DNA of 64,000 nt from Polaromonas sp. SP1 (GTDB lineage Bacteria; Pseudomonadota; Gammaproteobacteria; Burkholderiales; Burkholderiaceae_C), in NCBI RefSeq assembly GCF_003711205.1, contig NZ_CP031013.1, forward strand, positions 2,336,501 through 2,400,500. Reading direction: 5' to 3'. Positions 36,594 through 45,979 of the stretch are shown one piece after another. How positions within the stretch are numbered: the first letter of the stretch is position 1; every line of letters starts with the position of its first letter. Both the position numbers and the translations under genes were made by a program. The notes under the pieces were generated by a model. It was not told the origin of the DNA. It made no database searches and was given only the letters and a program-made list of their open reading frames with translations.

Positions 36594-37217
36594 TCAGGCG
36601 GCGGTGGAAGGGGCGGCGGCCGGGGCGGGCGCCAGGTGCTTTAACGCGGCCTCGCGCAGGCTGTCGGCGAGTGCGGGCTCGTCGACGGCGCGGGCCAGCA
36701 ACATGGCGCCCACCATGGTGGCAAGGGTCACCATGGCACGTTCGTGCGCGCCGGGCTGTCCCCAGTCGGGTGACTGGCGGGCGATCAGGTCAATCGTTTC
36801 CTTGATGTGCCGGGTGGTCACGCGGCGTATCTCGGGCGACTGGCGTACCGTCTCCGAGCCCAGCGCCACCAGGGGGCAGCCCATTTCGATTTGCTCCACG
36901 TGCTCTTGCGAGAGATAGCCGCGAAGCATGGCTTCCAAGGCATGGTCTGCGGGCGCGCCGGCCACAACGCCTGCGGTGAGGGCCGCTGCCTCCGCGCACG
37001 CCCGGCTTGCCGCCTCGGCCAGCATGGCCTCGCGCGATGCGAAGTGGGCGTAGAACGCGCCGTGCGTCAGCCCGGCTTCTTTCATGATGTCGGCGACGCC
37101 CGTGCCCCCGTAGCCGCTGCGGCGGATCGCCCGCGCGGCGACCGACACGATGCGCTCGTGGGAGGCTTCTTTGGCGGACGTCCTGGCGTTGACTTTGGGG
37201 TGGCTTCCGTTTCGCAT
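36594..37217 (-). CDS. TetR/AcrR-family repressor
   Basis: The 207-residue protein has an N-terminal TetR helix-turn-helix (RIVSVAARAIRRSGYGGTGVADIMKEAGLTHGAFYAHF, split over residues 20-60) and a helical ligand-binding domain of the AcrR_C type. The start at 37217 is favoured because an operator-like palindrome covers it, a common autoregulatory layout. A matching palindrome upstream of the SDR gene makes that gene the likely target. The inducer is unknown, perhaps an electrophile that the SDR reduces. Confidence 0.93.
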   Translation of the reverse strand: MRNGSHPKVNARTSAKEASHERIVSVAARAIRRSGYGGTGVADIMKEAGLTHGAFYAHFASREAMLAEAASRACAEAAALTAGVVAGAPADHALEAMLRGYLSQEHVEQIEMGCPLVALGSETVRQSPEIRRVTTRHIKETIDLIARQSPDWGQPGAHERAMVTLATMVGAMLLARAVDEPALADSLREAALKHLAPAPAAAPSTAA

Positions 37218-37233
37218 GATGAATATCATACAT
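37214..37233 (-). promoter_or_regulatory. Candidate TetR auto-operator over the start codon
   Basis: GCATGATGAATATCATACAT with inverted arms ATGAT/ATCAT; nearly the same as the site at 36533. Confidence 0.6.
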
Positions 37234-37294
37234 CATTGCGTAAAAAAAGCCACTACGGCGGTTTTGGCGATGCCGGCAGCCCGGCCAGAACGCG

Positions 37295-37498
37295 CTACGG
37301 CAGCAAGCCCAGCAGCCGCAATCCCAGCAGGGCGACCTGCCACACCAGGTGCACAGACAGGAGCGCGCCCACGCCCATAAGCAAGCCGAGCAGCAGTTCG
37401 CGGGTGCTGGACTCGCGCCCGGCTTCGTTCTGGGCAGGCTCGCTGTCCTCGTCGCTGAGGGGAAGTTCAATCAGGGGAATCTGGATGGAGGTATTCAT
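37295..37498 (-). CDS. Small membrane protein of unknown function
   Basis: The 67-residue protein has an acidic soluble N-terminus (IELPLSDEDSEPAQNEAG) and one long hydrophobic helix at the C-terminus (LLLGLLMGVGALLSVHLVWQ). Start at 37498 preferred over 37543. No family recognised. It is transcribed away from the VWA cluster. Confidence 0.5.
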   Translation of the reverse strand: MNTSIQIPLIELPLSDEDSEPAQNEAGRESSTRELLLGLLMGVGALLSVHLVWQVALLGLRLLGLLP

Positions 37499-37660
37499 GC
37501 GATCCATCTTGGAAGCGGGCCTACGGAATGATGTCGGCGACAACCTTTTTCTTACTTCGGCGGCCGCCTACAAAAATATCCTGCAAATGAAGGAGGTACC
37601 GCTCAAGGAGGGGTCAGGGCAGAAAAATGGCTTTCCGGTGGAGACCGGCAGCCAGATGGG

Positions 37661-37725
37661 TTTGCTATCAAAAAAGTAGCAATCCGCCCAGGTGCTTATT
37701 GGGCTGCAGCCACTTTTTTCTTAAA
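37661..37725. repeat. Interspersed repeat family B, copy 6 (inverted)
   Basis: TTGCTATCAAAAAAGTAGCA followed by TTATTGGGCTGCAGCCA. It lies at the 3' side of the VWA gene, in a spacer of 275 bases that holds no gene. Confidence 0.75.
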
Positions 37726-37773
37726 TTCTGGTTGATTCCCCGTCTCGTGCGAGTGTCCGGCGCGGGGGGGGGC

Positions 37774-38871
37774 TCAAAGAATCCGGTTAAACCACAGCAG
37801 CGACAAGCTGGCCGACACCAGCGCCAGCGCGGCGGCGACGAGGGCGAGCAGGCCGGAGATTTCGGTTTCTTTTTTCTCGATAGCCAGGCGTGAGCTGAGG
37901 GTTTCGTAGACCTTTTTCAGGTCGGCCGCGGTGCCGGCATAAAAGTACTCGGCCTGGGTGGTGCGGGCGATGCCTTTGAGGGTTTCTTCGTCGAGCTTGA
38001 CGCGCATGGACCAGCCTTCAAAGCCAATCGTCTCGCCATCGACCGTGCCCACACCGACGGTGTAGACGCGCACACCGCGGTCGGCGGCGGCTTTGGCGGC
38101 GTCCAGGGAATCCACGCCGGTGGTGCGCTGGCCGTCGGTGAGCAAAATGATGGCGCCCGAGGTGTAGGAGCCTGGGGCGACGGGGGTGAATTCTTTTTTC
38201 GCGCCTTTGTCGGGGTTCAGGGCCTGGTCGATGGAGGTGCCCCGCGGTTTCTCGCGGCCGTACTGCATGGAGGCCAGGTCAATGCCGGCATCAGGGAAGA
38301 GTTCAGCGAGCGAGACGACGATGCCGTTGCCGATGGCCGTGCCGCGCTGCAGCTGGAATTTGTCGATCGCGACGACCAGGTCTTCGCGGCTCAACGTGGG
38401 TTGCTGCACGACAGACGCGGTGCCGGCAAAGGCGACGACGCCCACGCGCACATTGCGCGGCAAATCGGCCAGGAATGCCTTGGCGGCGTTTTGCGCGGCG
38501 ACCAGGCGGTTGGGCAGCACGTCGCTGGCGCGCATGCTGCCCGAGACGTCCATGGCCAGGATGATGGTCTCGCGTTGCGACGGCAGGCTGATGACGGCGA
38601 AGGGGCGCGCCGCCGCAATCAGCATGGCGGCGATCGACAGCAGGAACAGCAGCGGCGGCACATGCCGGCGAAAACCCTGGCCGCGCCCCATGGCTTCGCG
38701 CACGATGGACAGGCTGGCGTAGCGCAGCACGTTTTTCTTCTTGCGGCGCAGCAGCCAGATGTACACCAGCACCAGCAGCGGAATGGCCAGCAGCAGCCAT
38801 AAAAATTCCGGCCACAGGAAAGTCGGCAAAGGCAGTTTGGACATCGGGGTAGTAAGCCAGCTGAAGTTCAT
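37774..38871 (-). CDS. BatA-like VWA-domain membrane protein
   Basis: The 365-residue protein has two N-terminal membrane spans (about 22-42 and 72-90), a von Willebrand A domain with an intact MIDAS (D108-x-S110-x-S112 in AMDVSGSM, later Thr and Asp in ILLTDGQRT) and a C-terminal span (LLALVAAALALVSASLSLLWF). The VWA domain faces the cytoplasm or periplasm depending on topology, as in BatA. It is the last gene of the protease-MoxR-DUF58-VWA run; such clusters are thought to chaperone or insert metal cofactors or to support envelope stress tolerance. Confidence 0.92.
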   Translation of the reverse strand: MNFSWLTTPMSKLPLPTFLWPEFLWLLLAIPLLVLVYIWLLRRKKKNVLRYASLSIVREAMGRGQGFRRHVPPLLFLLSIAAMLIAAARPFAVISLPSQRETIILAMDVSGSMRASDVLPNRLVAAQNAAKAFLADLPRNVRVGVVAFAGTASVVQQPTLSREDLVVAIDKFQLQRGTAIGNGIVVSLAELFPDAGIDLASMQYGREKPRGTSIDQALNPDKGAKKEFTPVAPGSYTSGAIILLTDGQRTTGVDSLDAAKAAADRGVRVYTVGVGTVDGETIGFEGWSMRVKLDEETLKGIARTTQAEYFYAGTAADLKKVYETLSSRLAIEKKETEISGLLALVAAALALVSASLSLLWFNRIL

Positions 38872-38892
38872 GGTGAAGAGTCCTTGGCAGCG

Positions 38893-39858
38893 TCAGGCCG
38901 CGTGCTTCAGGTGGGCGGGCAGTGCGCTTGCACCGGACGTGCGGCTGCGGCGCTTGCGCAGGTCGGTGAAGCGCATGATGGCGTCGACCAGGTTGTCGTC
39001 GGTCGACAGCTCCAGCGTGTCGACGCCGGCGCGCGCCAGCGACTGCCGCAAGTCGGACTCGCGTTGCGCCGCGATGCGGGCAAAACGTTTGCGAAAACCC
39101 GCGTCATGCGTGTCAACCAGCAACTGCTCACCGGTTTCCGCATCGCGGATCGGGATCAGGCCGAGGTCGGGCAGGTCCAGCTCCAGCGGGTCGAGCAGGC
39201 GCACGGCCACGACTTCGTGGCGGCGGGCGAGCTGGCCCAGCGGCTTTTCCCAGCCGGGCTCGGTGATGAAGTCGGACACCACAAACACGGTGGAGCGCCG
39301 GCGCACCAGGTTGGCGGCAGACTCCAGCAGCTCGTGCAGGCGGGTGGGGCGGAGGATGGCGCTTTCAGGCCGGGCCTGCAGGGTGTGCAGCAAATGCAGC
39401 ACATGGTGGCGGCCGCCGCGCGCAGGGATGACGGCGTCGACGCCGGAGCCATAGAGCATGGCGCCCACCCGGTTGCCGTGGCGCGTGAGCATGCGCGCCA
39501 GCACGGCGACAAACTCCGCCGAGACATTGCGCTTGCGTTGCTCGCTGGAGCCGAAGTCCATCGACGGGCTCAAGTCGAGCAAAAACCAGGCGCTCATTTC
39601 GCGGTCTTCGGTGAACACGCGCACATGGGGTTGCTGCAGCCGCGCCGTCACGTTCCAGTCGATGTGGCGCACGTCGTCGTGGTGCTGGTATTCGCGCAGG
39701 TCGGCCAGGTCCATGCCGGTGCCGCGCAGCAGCGTGCGGTAGTCGCCCTGCAGCAGGCCGTCGAGCCGGCGCAGGACAGTCCACTCCAGCCGGCGCAGCA
39801 GTTGCTCTGCGTTGGCGGTGGGCGTTGGCGCTGGGGGGCTAGGCGGCGAGTTTTTCAT
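38893..39858 (-). CDS. DUF58-domain protein
   Basis: The 321-residue protein carries the DUF58 signature (DLREYQHHDDVRHIDWNVTAR) within a VWA-like fold, where DLSPSM takes the MIDAS place. The frame opens at 39909, but the ATG at 39858 is used because it lies in the overlap with moxR (stop at 39839), which implies coupling. DUF58 proteins regularly join MoxR ATPases and VWA proteins and probably present substrates to the ATPase. No membrane segment is present. Confidence 0.92.
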   Translation of the reverse strand: MKNSPPSPPAPTPTANAEQLLRRLEWTVLRRLDGLLQGDYRTLLRGTGMDLADLREYQHHDDVRHIDWNVTARLQQPHVRVFTEDREMSAWFLLDLSPSMDFGSSEQRKRNVSAEFVAVLARMLTRHGNRVGAMLYGSGVDAVIPARGGRHHVLHLLHTLQARPESAILRPTRLHELLESAANLVRRRSTVFVVSDFITEPGWEKPLGQLARRHEVVAVRLLDPLELDLPDLGLIPIRDAETGEQLLVDTHDAGFRKRFARIAAQRESDLRQSLARAGVDTLELSTDDNLVDAIMRFTDLRKRRSRTSGASALPAHLKHAA

Positions 39859-40852
39859 GTTCCAGCGGTTTGGCCGGGGGTGGAATTTTGGCCATGATCT
39901 TTGCCACAAGACCGTCAGCGGTCAGCCCTTCGGACAGCGCCTCATACGACAGCACCAGCCGGTGACGGAACACATCCGGCACCAGGTCCGTCATGTCTTC
40001 AGGCAGCGCGTAACTGCGGCCGCGCAGCAAGGCCAGGGCGCGTGCGCCTTCGGTCAAATTGATGGTGGCGCGCGGGCTGGCGCCGAAGGTGATGAAACGC
40101 TGCAAGTCTTTCAGCCCATGTTTGGTCGGGTTGCGCGTGGCCGACACCAGGCGCACGGCGTATTGCACGAGGGATGGGTCGACATAAATGCGGCGGCACT
40201 CGGCCTGCAGCGCGGCCAGTTGTTCGGTGGTGGCCACGGCGCTGACGGCGACGGCCGGGCCGGTCACGCGCTGCACGATGACGAACTCTTCTTCGTCAGT
40301 GGGGTAGTCCACCAGCACCTTCATCATGAAGCGGTCGACCTGGGCCTCGGGCAGCGGGTAGGTGCCCTCGGTTTCAATCGGGTTTTGTGTGGCCATGACG
40401 AGAAAGGGCTCGGGCACCTTGTGGGTGGTGCCGGCAATCGTCACCTGCCGCTCCTGCATCACTTCGAGCAAGGCGCTTTGCACCTTGGCCGGTGCACGGT
40501 TGATTTCGTCGGCCAGCAGCAAATTGGTGAAGACAGGGCCCAGCGAAGTGCTGAACTCGCCGGTTTTCTGGTTGTAGATGCGTGTGCCCACGAGGTCGGC
40601 CGGCACCAGGTCGGGCGTGAACTGGATGCGCTTGAAGTTGCCGCGCACGGTGTTGGCCAGCGTCTTGATGGTCAGCGTCTTGGCCAGGCCCGGCACGCCT
40701 TCGACCAGCAGGTGGCCCTGGGCCAGGATGGCGACCATCACGCGTTCCAGAAAACGGTCTTGCCCGACCACCACGCGTTTGACCTCATAGAGGATCTGCT
40801 CCATGAGCTGGGCGGTGTCCTGGTTGGCATTTTGGGGCGTGGTCTGTTCCAT
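39839..40852 (-). CDS. MoxR-type AAA+ ATPase
   Basis: The 337-residue ATPase has Walker A EGVPGLAKT (residues 51-59), Walker B LLLADEINRAPAKVQSALLEVM and sensor 1 VMATQNPIE, all typical of MoxR. It is a predicted hexameric ring acting with the VWA-type partners encoded next to it. Order in this run: trypsin-like protease, MoxR, DUF58, VWA, with a 20-base overlap to DUF58. Confidence 0.95.
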   Translation of the reverse strand: MEQTTPQNANQDTAQLMEQILYEVKRVVVGQDRFLERVMVAILAQGHLLVEGVPGLAKTLTIKTLANTVRGNFKRIQFTPDLVPADLVGTRIYNQKTGEFSTSLGPVFTNLLLADEINRAPAKVQSALLEVMQERQVTIAGTTHKVPEPFLVMATQNPIETEGTYPLPEAQVDRFMMKVLVDYPTDEEEFVIVQRVTGPAVAVSAVATTEQLAALQAECRRIYVDPSLVQYAVRLVSATRNPTKHGLKDLQRFITFGASPRATINLTEGARALALLRGRSYALPEDMTDLVPDVFRHRLVLSYEALSEGLTADGLVAKIMAKIPPPAKPLEHEKLAA

Positions 40853-40905
40853 GCGGCGGGGTCCTTGAAGGGGAAGGTCAGGAGATATTGAACGGTGGAA
40901 GGTGT

Positions 40906-41925
40906 TCAGAACGGCGGCATGCCGGCGGCCGAGGCGGCGTTTTCAATCGGCACCGCAAAGCCGATGCCGACAAAGGTGCGCTGCTGGTTGGGGTTGAAGA
41001 TGGCGGTCACGATGCCGATGACCTCGCCGTCCATGGTGACCAGCGGGCCGCCCGAGTTGCCGGGGTTGGCGGCGGCGTCGAACTGGATCAGGTTGCTCAT
41101 CATCTGCTTGCCCTCGGGCGAGCGGAAGTTGCGCTTGAGCCCGGAGATCACGCCGGCCGAGGCCGAGGGCCCGATTCCGAAGGGGTAACCCACGGCCATG
41201 ACCTGGTCGCCCGGCGCCAGGTCGGCGGTCGAGCGCATGGTGGCGGCGATCAAATCGTCGGGAATCTTGTGGGCCTGCAGCACGGCCAGGTCGTTTTCGG
41301 GCTGCACACCGGTGATGCTGGCGGTGGACTCCAGCCCGTCGGCAAAGGTGACCTTGATGGTGGTAGCGTTTTGCACCACATGCAGGTTGGTCAGGATGAT
41401 GCCCTTGTCGACAATGACCACGCCCGTGCCCACGCTGCGCTCGCCGTCTTCCTTGCCGTCCTTGTCTTTGCCCTGGCCGACGATGCGCACGACAGACGGG
41501 ATGATGGTGTCGTAGGCCCGCGTGCCGGGCGAGGGCAGGATCGTGGTTTCCAGCGTTTTGAGCACGGCCGCGTTGATGTCTTCCTGCGTCAGCTTGCGGG
41601 CCGGGTTGCGCAGCGGCGACGAGAAGCTGATGGCCAGCAGCAGGGCCAGCAGGCCGACGACCGACCAGAGCAGGTAAAGCTGGTTTTTGGCCAGGCGTTT
41701 GGCGAGGCGGGAGGCGCGGGGAAAGCGGGGAGGTGGGGTGTCTGGAGCGGCGCCGGCTAGATCGCTGGCTTGCCCGGGCGGCTGCGCGCCGGCATCACCC
41801 GCGCCCTGCGCCGGACGGTTTGAACTGCTGTAGAGGGCTGGCCTGCGCATCCGTTCACCTGTGAGGTCAAAGTCAAAACCGGGCTGATACAGCTGCACCG
41901 TATCACGATTTCTGACTCCATGCAC
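40906..41925 (-). CDS. Membrane-anchored HtrA-like serine protease without PDZ
   Basis: The 339-residue protein has a Pro/Ala-rich cytoplasmic N-terminus, one membrane span (about residues 84-101) and a periplasmic trypsin-like domain with the triad H182 (TNLHVV), D212 (ENDLAVL) and S291 (GNSGGP). It ends right after the protease domain, so the PDZ domain found in DegS or DegP is missing. An alternative start is at 41850. It heads the MoxR/VWA run with a 53-base gap, suggesting proteolysis under control of the same system. Confidence 0.9.
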   Translation of the reverse strand: MHGVRNRDTVQLYQPGFDFDLTGERMRRPALYSSSNRPAQGAGDAGAQPPGQASDLAGAAPDTPPPRFPRASRLAKRLAKNQLYLLWSVVGLLALLLAISFSSPLRNPARKLTQEDINAAVLKTLETTILPSPGTRAYDTIIPSVVRIVGQGKDKDGKEDGERSVGTGVVIVDKGIILTNLHVVQNATTIKVTFADGLESTASITGVQPENDLAVLQAHKIPDDLIAATMRSTADLAPGDQVMAVGYPFGIGPSASAGVISGLKRNFRSPEGKQMMSNLIQFDAAANPGNSGGPLVTMDGEVIGIVTAIFNPNQQRTFVGIGFAVPIENAASAAGMPPF

Positions 41926-42000
41926 GCGATTTGGCTATCTGCGCAGAGGGCTTTGTAAAGCGGGCGTTTGATCCCGGTTTTGGGGCGTGGTTCCGGGGCT

Positions 42001-42861
42001 TTAGCGCTCGTGGCTATCGGTGGGCTTGCGCAGCAGGGTGAGCGCCAGGGCGGCCGACGCCAGCATCAGAAAGAGGCTGACCGCATTGAGCACCGGCGTG
42101 GCGCCTTCGCGCATGCGGCCATACATCATCACGGTCAGCGGCGCGTCCGAGCCGACCAGCATCAGCGTGGTGTTGAAGTTCTCAAACGACATCAGGAAGG
42201 AGATGGCGGCAGCCCCGACCAGGGCGGGTTTGAGGTAGGGCAGCGTGATGGTGGTGAACACCGCCGCGCGGGAAGCCCCCAGGTTGTAGGCGGCTTCTTC
42301 CAGGGTGACGTCAAAACGCTTCAGGCGGGCGGAAATAATGAGCGTGGCAATGGAGACGATGTAGGAAAACTGGCCGATCACCACCAGCGGCAGGCCGGGC
42401 CGCAGGAAGTCCAGCTCCAGCCCCCACATATCGTCGGCCAGCTGCGCCAGGCGGCTGGCAAAGGCCAGGATGGAAATCCCCAGGATCACACCCGGAATCA
42501 CCAGCGGCGCCAGCATCAACATGGAAAGCGCTGCCTTGCCCGGAAAGCGGCTGCGCTCAATCAAAAAGGCGTTGGTGGTGCCGACCAGCACTGCCAGCAA
42601 AGTGACCCAGCCAGCCACCACCACGCTGGTCCAGAGGCTGGCCAGCATGGGCCCGTCGGCAAACAGCCCGGTGCGCCCGGCTTTGCTACCGAAGAACCAG
42701 TCGAGCGTGAAGCCGCGCCAGGGCGGCGCGGGGTAGGGTGCGTCGTTAAAGGCAAACACCGCCACCACCACCAGCGGGAGGAACAAAAAGGCGAAGAAGG
42801 CCAGGGCATAGGCCACTGTGCCGGCGCGCAGCCAGGCGGGGCGGGGCAGGGAGGCGATCAT
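42001..42861 (-). CDS. ABC permease, PotC/PotI type
   Basis: The 286-residue inner-membrane permease has six spans and the EAA loop (LEEAAYNLGASRAAVFTTITLPYLKPAL) that docks onto the ATPase. With the adjacent permease, ATPase and binding protein it makes a complete importer of the polyamine/opine/Fe class (family MOI/POPT). Last gene of the four-gene operon. Confidence 0.93.
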   Translation of the reverse strand: MIASLPRPAWLRAGTVAYALAFFAFLFLPLVVVAVFAFNDAPYPAPPWRGFTLDWFFGSKAGRTGLFADGPMLASLWTSVVVAGWVTLLAVLVGTTNAFLIERSRFPGKAALSMLMLAPLVIPGVILGISILAFASRLAQLADDMWGLELDFLRPGLPLVVIGQFSYIVSIATLIISARLKRFDVTLEEAAYNLGASRAAVFTTITLPYLKPALVGAAAISFLMSFENFNTTLMLVGSDAPLTVMMYGRMREGATPVLNAVSLFLMLASAALALTLLRKPTDSHER

Positions 42862-42874
42862 GCGGTGGCTTTCT

Positions 42875-43774
42875 TCATGAGCGTCGCATGACCTCGCCGA
42901 ATTTTTGGCCCGTGAGTTTTAGGCCTGCCCACACGATGGCAGTCGACAAACCCAGCAGCAAAAAGCCAAACGCCGCACCCTGCTCCCAGTTAAAGCGCGT
43001 GATGAACTGGGTATAGATCTGCTCGGTAAACCACAGCGAGTTTTTGCCGCCCAGCAAGGTGGGTGTGAGGTAGTTGCCCAGTGTCAGCATGAAGACCACG
43101 ATGCAGCCGGCCAGGATGCCGGGCGCGGCATGCGGGATGACGATCTGCCGCAGGATGGACGGGCCGTTGCCGCCCAGGTCATAAGCGGCTTCAATCAGCG
43201 TGTCGTCCAGGCTTTCGAGTGCGCTGATCAACGGCACCACCATGAAGAGCATCGAGGTATAGACCAGGCCGACCAGGATGGTGGCGTCGCGATATAGCAG
43301 CTCGACCGGCGCTGCAGTGATGCCCAGTTGCACCAGCACGGCAGGCATCACGCCGGACTCGCGCAGCAAAATCATCCAGCCCAGGGTGCGCACGGTTTCG
43401 CTGACCCAGAACGGGATCAGGCACATCACCAGCAGCAGCGACTTGGCGCGGCCGCGCACCAGCTTGGCAATCGTCCAGGCGATGGGAAAGGCCAGCAACA
43501 GCGTGATGAAGGTGGCCAGGATGGACATGACGGCCGTGCGCACAAAGGTGTGCCAGTACAGCGGCTCGTCGATAAAGGTGCGGTACTGCGCGATGCTGGG
43601 TGCGTACTGCCGGGGCGCGATGCGTTCGCGCAGCGACAGCACGGCCAGGTCGATATGCGGCAGCACGATCAGCCCGACCAGCCAGACGAGCGCCGGCGCC
43701 AGCAGCAGGAAGAGGATCAGCCGGGCCTGCGTTGAAGCGGGGCCCGGTGCTGGCAATGCGGCCGCGGCTTGCAT
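42875..43774 (-). CDS. ABC permease, PotB/PotH type
   Basis: The 299-residue permease has six spans and the EAA loop (LIEAAYDLGGNGPSILRQIVIPHAAPGI). It starts with a short cytoplasmic tail and a first span near residue 20 (LILFLLLAPALVWLVGLIVL), as in PotB/PotH. Gap to the upstream ATPase gene is nine bases, to the next permease 13 bases. Confidence 0.93.
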   Translation of the reverse strand: MQAAAALPAPGPASTQARLILFLLLAPALVWLVGLIVLPHIDLAVLSLRERIAPRQYAPSIAQYRTFIDEPLYWHTFVRTAVMSILATFITLLLAFPIAWTIAKLVRGRAKSLLLVMCLIPFWVSETVRTLGWMILLRESGVMPAVLVQLGITAAPVELLYRDATILVGLVYTSMLFMVVPLISALESLDDTLIEAAYDLGGNGPSILRQIVIPHAAPGILAGCIVVFMLTLGNYLTPTLLGGKNSLWFTEQIYTQFITRFNWEQGAAFGFLLLGLSTAIVWAGLKLTGQKFGEVMRRS

Positions 43775-43783
43775 GGTGTGCCG

Positions 43784-44881
43784 CTACGCCGTGCCGAAGC
43801 AGACAGCCTGCTCCGGGTCAAAGCTGAAGGCCACCGTTTCACCGATGCGCAGGTCGGCAAAGCGGCCGGTCTGCGGCAGGGCGATGCGGAACTCGGTGCG
43901 GCTGGCGGTTTCGCGCAGCAGCACGGCCGAGTTGGCGCCGTCAAACAGCAGGCTTTCGACTTCGCCCGCATACATGGTGTGCATGGCCGGCAGTTCGGTG
44001 GCGTCGCGCGCCAGGCTGATGGCCTCGGGCCGCACAAAGGCCTGCACCGCCTGGTTGGCCTGCAGCCGCCCGGCCGCGCGTGCGCGCATGGCCAGGCCCT
44101 GGCCGGTCGTTACCGCCGCCACGCTGCCGGCTTCCGCGCCCGTGGCGGCGCTGCCTGCCAGCTTGTTGTTGGCACCCACAAAGCCCGCCACAAACGGCGT
44201 TTGCGGCTGGTAATACAAATCCTGCGGCGTGCCGACCTGCTCAAAACTGCCGGCGTTCATCACGGCCACATGGTCGGACAGCACCAGCGCTTCGGACTGG
44301 TCGTGCGTGATGTAGACAAAGGTGGTGCCGAAGGCCGCCTGCAGCTGCTTGAGTTCGACCTTCATGTGCTCGCGCAGTTTCAAATCGAGCGCGCCCAGCG
44401 GCTCGTCGAGCAGCAACAAAGTGGGCTCCAGCACCAGGCTGCGCGCGATTGCCACGCGCTGGCGCTGGCCGCCCGAGAGCTGGTCGACGCGTTTGTCCTG
44501 CATGCCGGGCAGGCTCACGCGTTCAAGCATGGCGCCGACCTTGGTGGCAATGTCGGCGCGAGAAAGGCCGCGCCGCGCCAGGCCGTAACCGACGTTTTCA
44601 CCGACTGACATCATGGGGAACAGCGCCAGGTGCTGGAACACCATGTTGACGGGCCGCTGGTTGGGCGGCACGCCGTTCATGGGTTTGCCGCCGATGTGGA
44701 TCTGGCCCGCATCGGGCGTCAGGAAGCCGGCGATCATGCGCAGCAGCGTCGTCTTGCCGCAGCCCGAGGGGCCGAGGATGGAAAAGAAGCTGCCGCGCTC
44801 CACGGAAAAGGACAAGTCCTTGACCGCGGGCTGGCCGGCGTAGGTTTTACCGACGTGTTCGGCTTGAAGGTCTGCGTGCAC
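43784..44881 (-). CDS. ABC ATPase, PotA type
   Basis: The 365-residue ATPase has Walker A GPSGCGKTT, signature [15 protein letters not shown], Walker B LLLLDEPLGALD and switch His ITHDQ. A C-terminal TOBE domain (about 280-365) may bind substrate or regulate transport, as in PotA. Second gene of the operon after the binding protein. Confidence 0.95.
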   Translation of the reverse strand: MHADLQAEHVGKTYAGQPAVKDLSFSVERGSFFSILGPSGCGKTTLLRMIAGFLTPDAGQIHIGGKPMNGVPPNQRPVNMVFQHLALFPMMSVGENVGYGLARRGLSRADIATKVGAMLERVSLPGMQDKRVDQLSGGQRQRVAIARSLVLEPTLLLLDEPLGALDLKLREHMKVELKQLQAAFGTTFVYITHDQSEALVLSDHVAVMNAGSFEQVGTPQDLYYQPQTPFVAGFVGANNKLAGSAATGAEAGSVAAVTTGQGLAMRARAAGRLQANQAVQAFVRPEAISLARDATELPAMHTMYAGEVESLLFDGANSAVLLRETASRTEFRIALPQTGRFADLRIGETVAFSFDPEQAVCFGTA

Positions 44882-44902
44882 CGGTGATGGGCCGGTTGCT
44901 GT

Positions 44903-45979
44903 TTACTGGGCTGCCTTGACGCGGTCGAGGACGCGGCCTTCGATATCTTCAATGCCGGCGGGCACTGCGGGATACCACTTCACGTTTTTCAGCGCGGCTT
45001 CAGGGAAGCTGGCAGCGAACTGGGCCTTCAACTTGGGATCGGCCAATTGATCAGCACCTTTGGACGCGGTGAAGTTGCCGGCGGAGCCTGCGACCTTGGC
45101 GGCGATCTCGGGGCGCATGTTGAAGTTGATCCAGGCGTAGGCAGCGGCGTCGTTGCGGCCCTTGGCGGGAATGGCAAAAGTGTCTATCCAGCCGAGCGCG
45201 CCCGATTTAGGGGCGATGAACTGGATCTCGGGTTTTTCGGCGTTGAGCTTCCAGCCGCCGGTGTCCCACATCATCGCGCCCACCACTTCACCGGCGCGCA
45301 TGCCGTTGAGCAGCTGGTCCTTGTTGTCCCAGTAGAACTTGATGTTGCTCTTGCAGGCGATCATGGTCTTGCCGACTTCGTCCATCAGCGCGCCGTAGGC
45401 TTTCGGGTCCTTGTACAGGGCAAACGGGTCTTTGCCCGAAGCGAAGGCAAAGGCCAGCAGCGTGGGGCGTTTGAGGCGCACAGCGGTCTTGCCCTTCACG
45501 TCGGCTTTGCAAAGGTCAGGGTAGTCGGCCATCTTGGCCAGCTTGGTGTTGACGACCAGGCCGTCGGTGCCCCAGATGTGCGGCAGGCCGTAGACCTTGC
45601 CGTCCAGTGTGGTGTTCTTTTTGGTGGCGTCCAGCATCGAGGGGATGAAGAGCTCGGACTTGATCTTGCTCAGGTCCATGGGCTTGTAGATGCCGAACTC
45701 CTGCTGTGGACCGGTAATGCGGTCTTGCGAAGGCTGGGCCAGGTCAAAGCCCGCGCCGCCGGTGGCACGCAGCTTGGAAATCATCTCTTCGTTGTTCGAG
45801 AGGGTCAGCTCGACATCAATGCCGGTTTCCTTCTTGAACTGCGCCACGACATCGGCCGGTACGTAATCGGCCCAGGTGATCAGGCGCAGCTTGTTGTCTT
45901 GCGCCCAGGCAGCGCCGGACAGGCTTGCAGCCACGAGACCGGCGCCGAAAATCTGGCTTATCAGGCGGGATAATTTCAT
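44903..45979 (-). CDS. Polyamine-type periplasmic binding protein (PotD/PotF-like)
   Basis: The 358-residue protein has a signal peptide (GAGLVAASLSGAAWAQD) and the PotD/PotF-type fold (KLRLITWADYVPADVVAQFKKETGIDV; LRATGGAGFDLAQPSQDRI; GLPHIWGTDGLVVNT). Spermidine or putrescine is the usual ligand of this class, but related proteins bind other cations or small organics, so the ligand is open. AGGAAAG stands before the ATG. First gene of the operon; the 284-base spacer upstream is a divergent promoter region with tatD. Confidence 0.92.
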   Translation of the reverse strand: MKLSRLISQIFGAGLVAASLSGAAWAQDNKLRLITWADYVPADVVAQFKKETGIDVELTLSNNEEMISKLRATGGAGFDLAQPSQDRITGPQQEFGIYKPMDLSKIKSELFIPSMLDATKKNTTLDGKVYGLPHIWGTDGLVVNTKLAKMADYPDLCKADVKGKTAVRLKRPTLLAFAFASGKDPFALYKDPKAYGALMDEVGKTMIACKSNIKFYWDNKDQLLNGMRAGEVVGAMMWDTGGWKLNAEKPEIQFIAPKSGALGWIDTFAIPAKGRNDAAAYAWINFNMRPEIAAKVAGSAGNFTASKGADQLADPKLKAQFAASFPEAALKNVKWYPAVPAGIEDIEGRVLDRVKAAQ

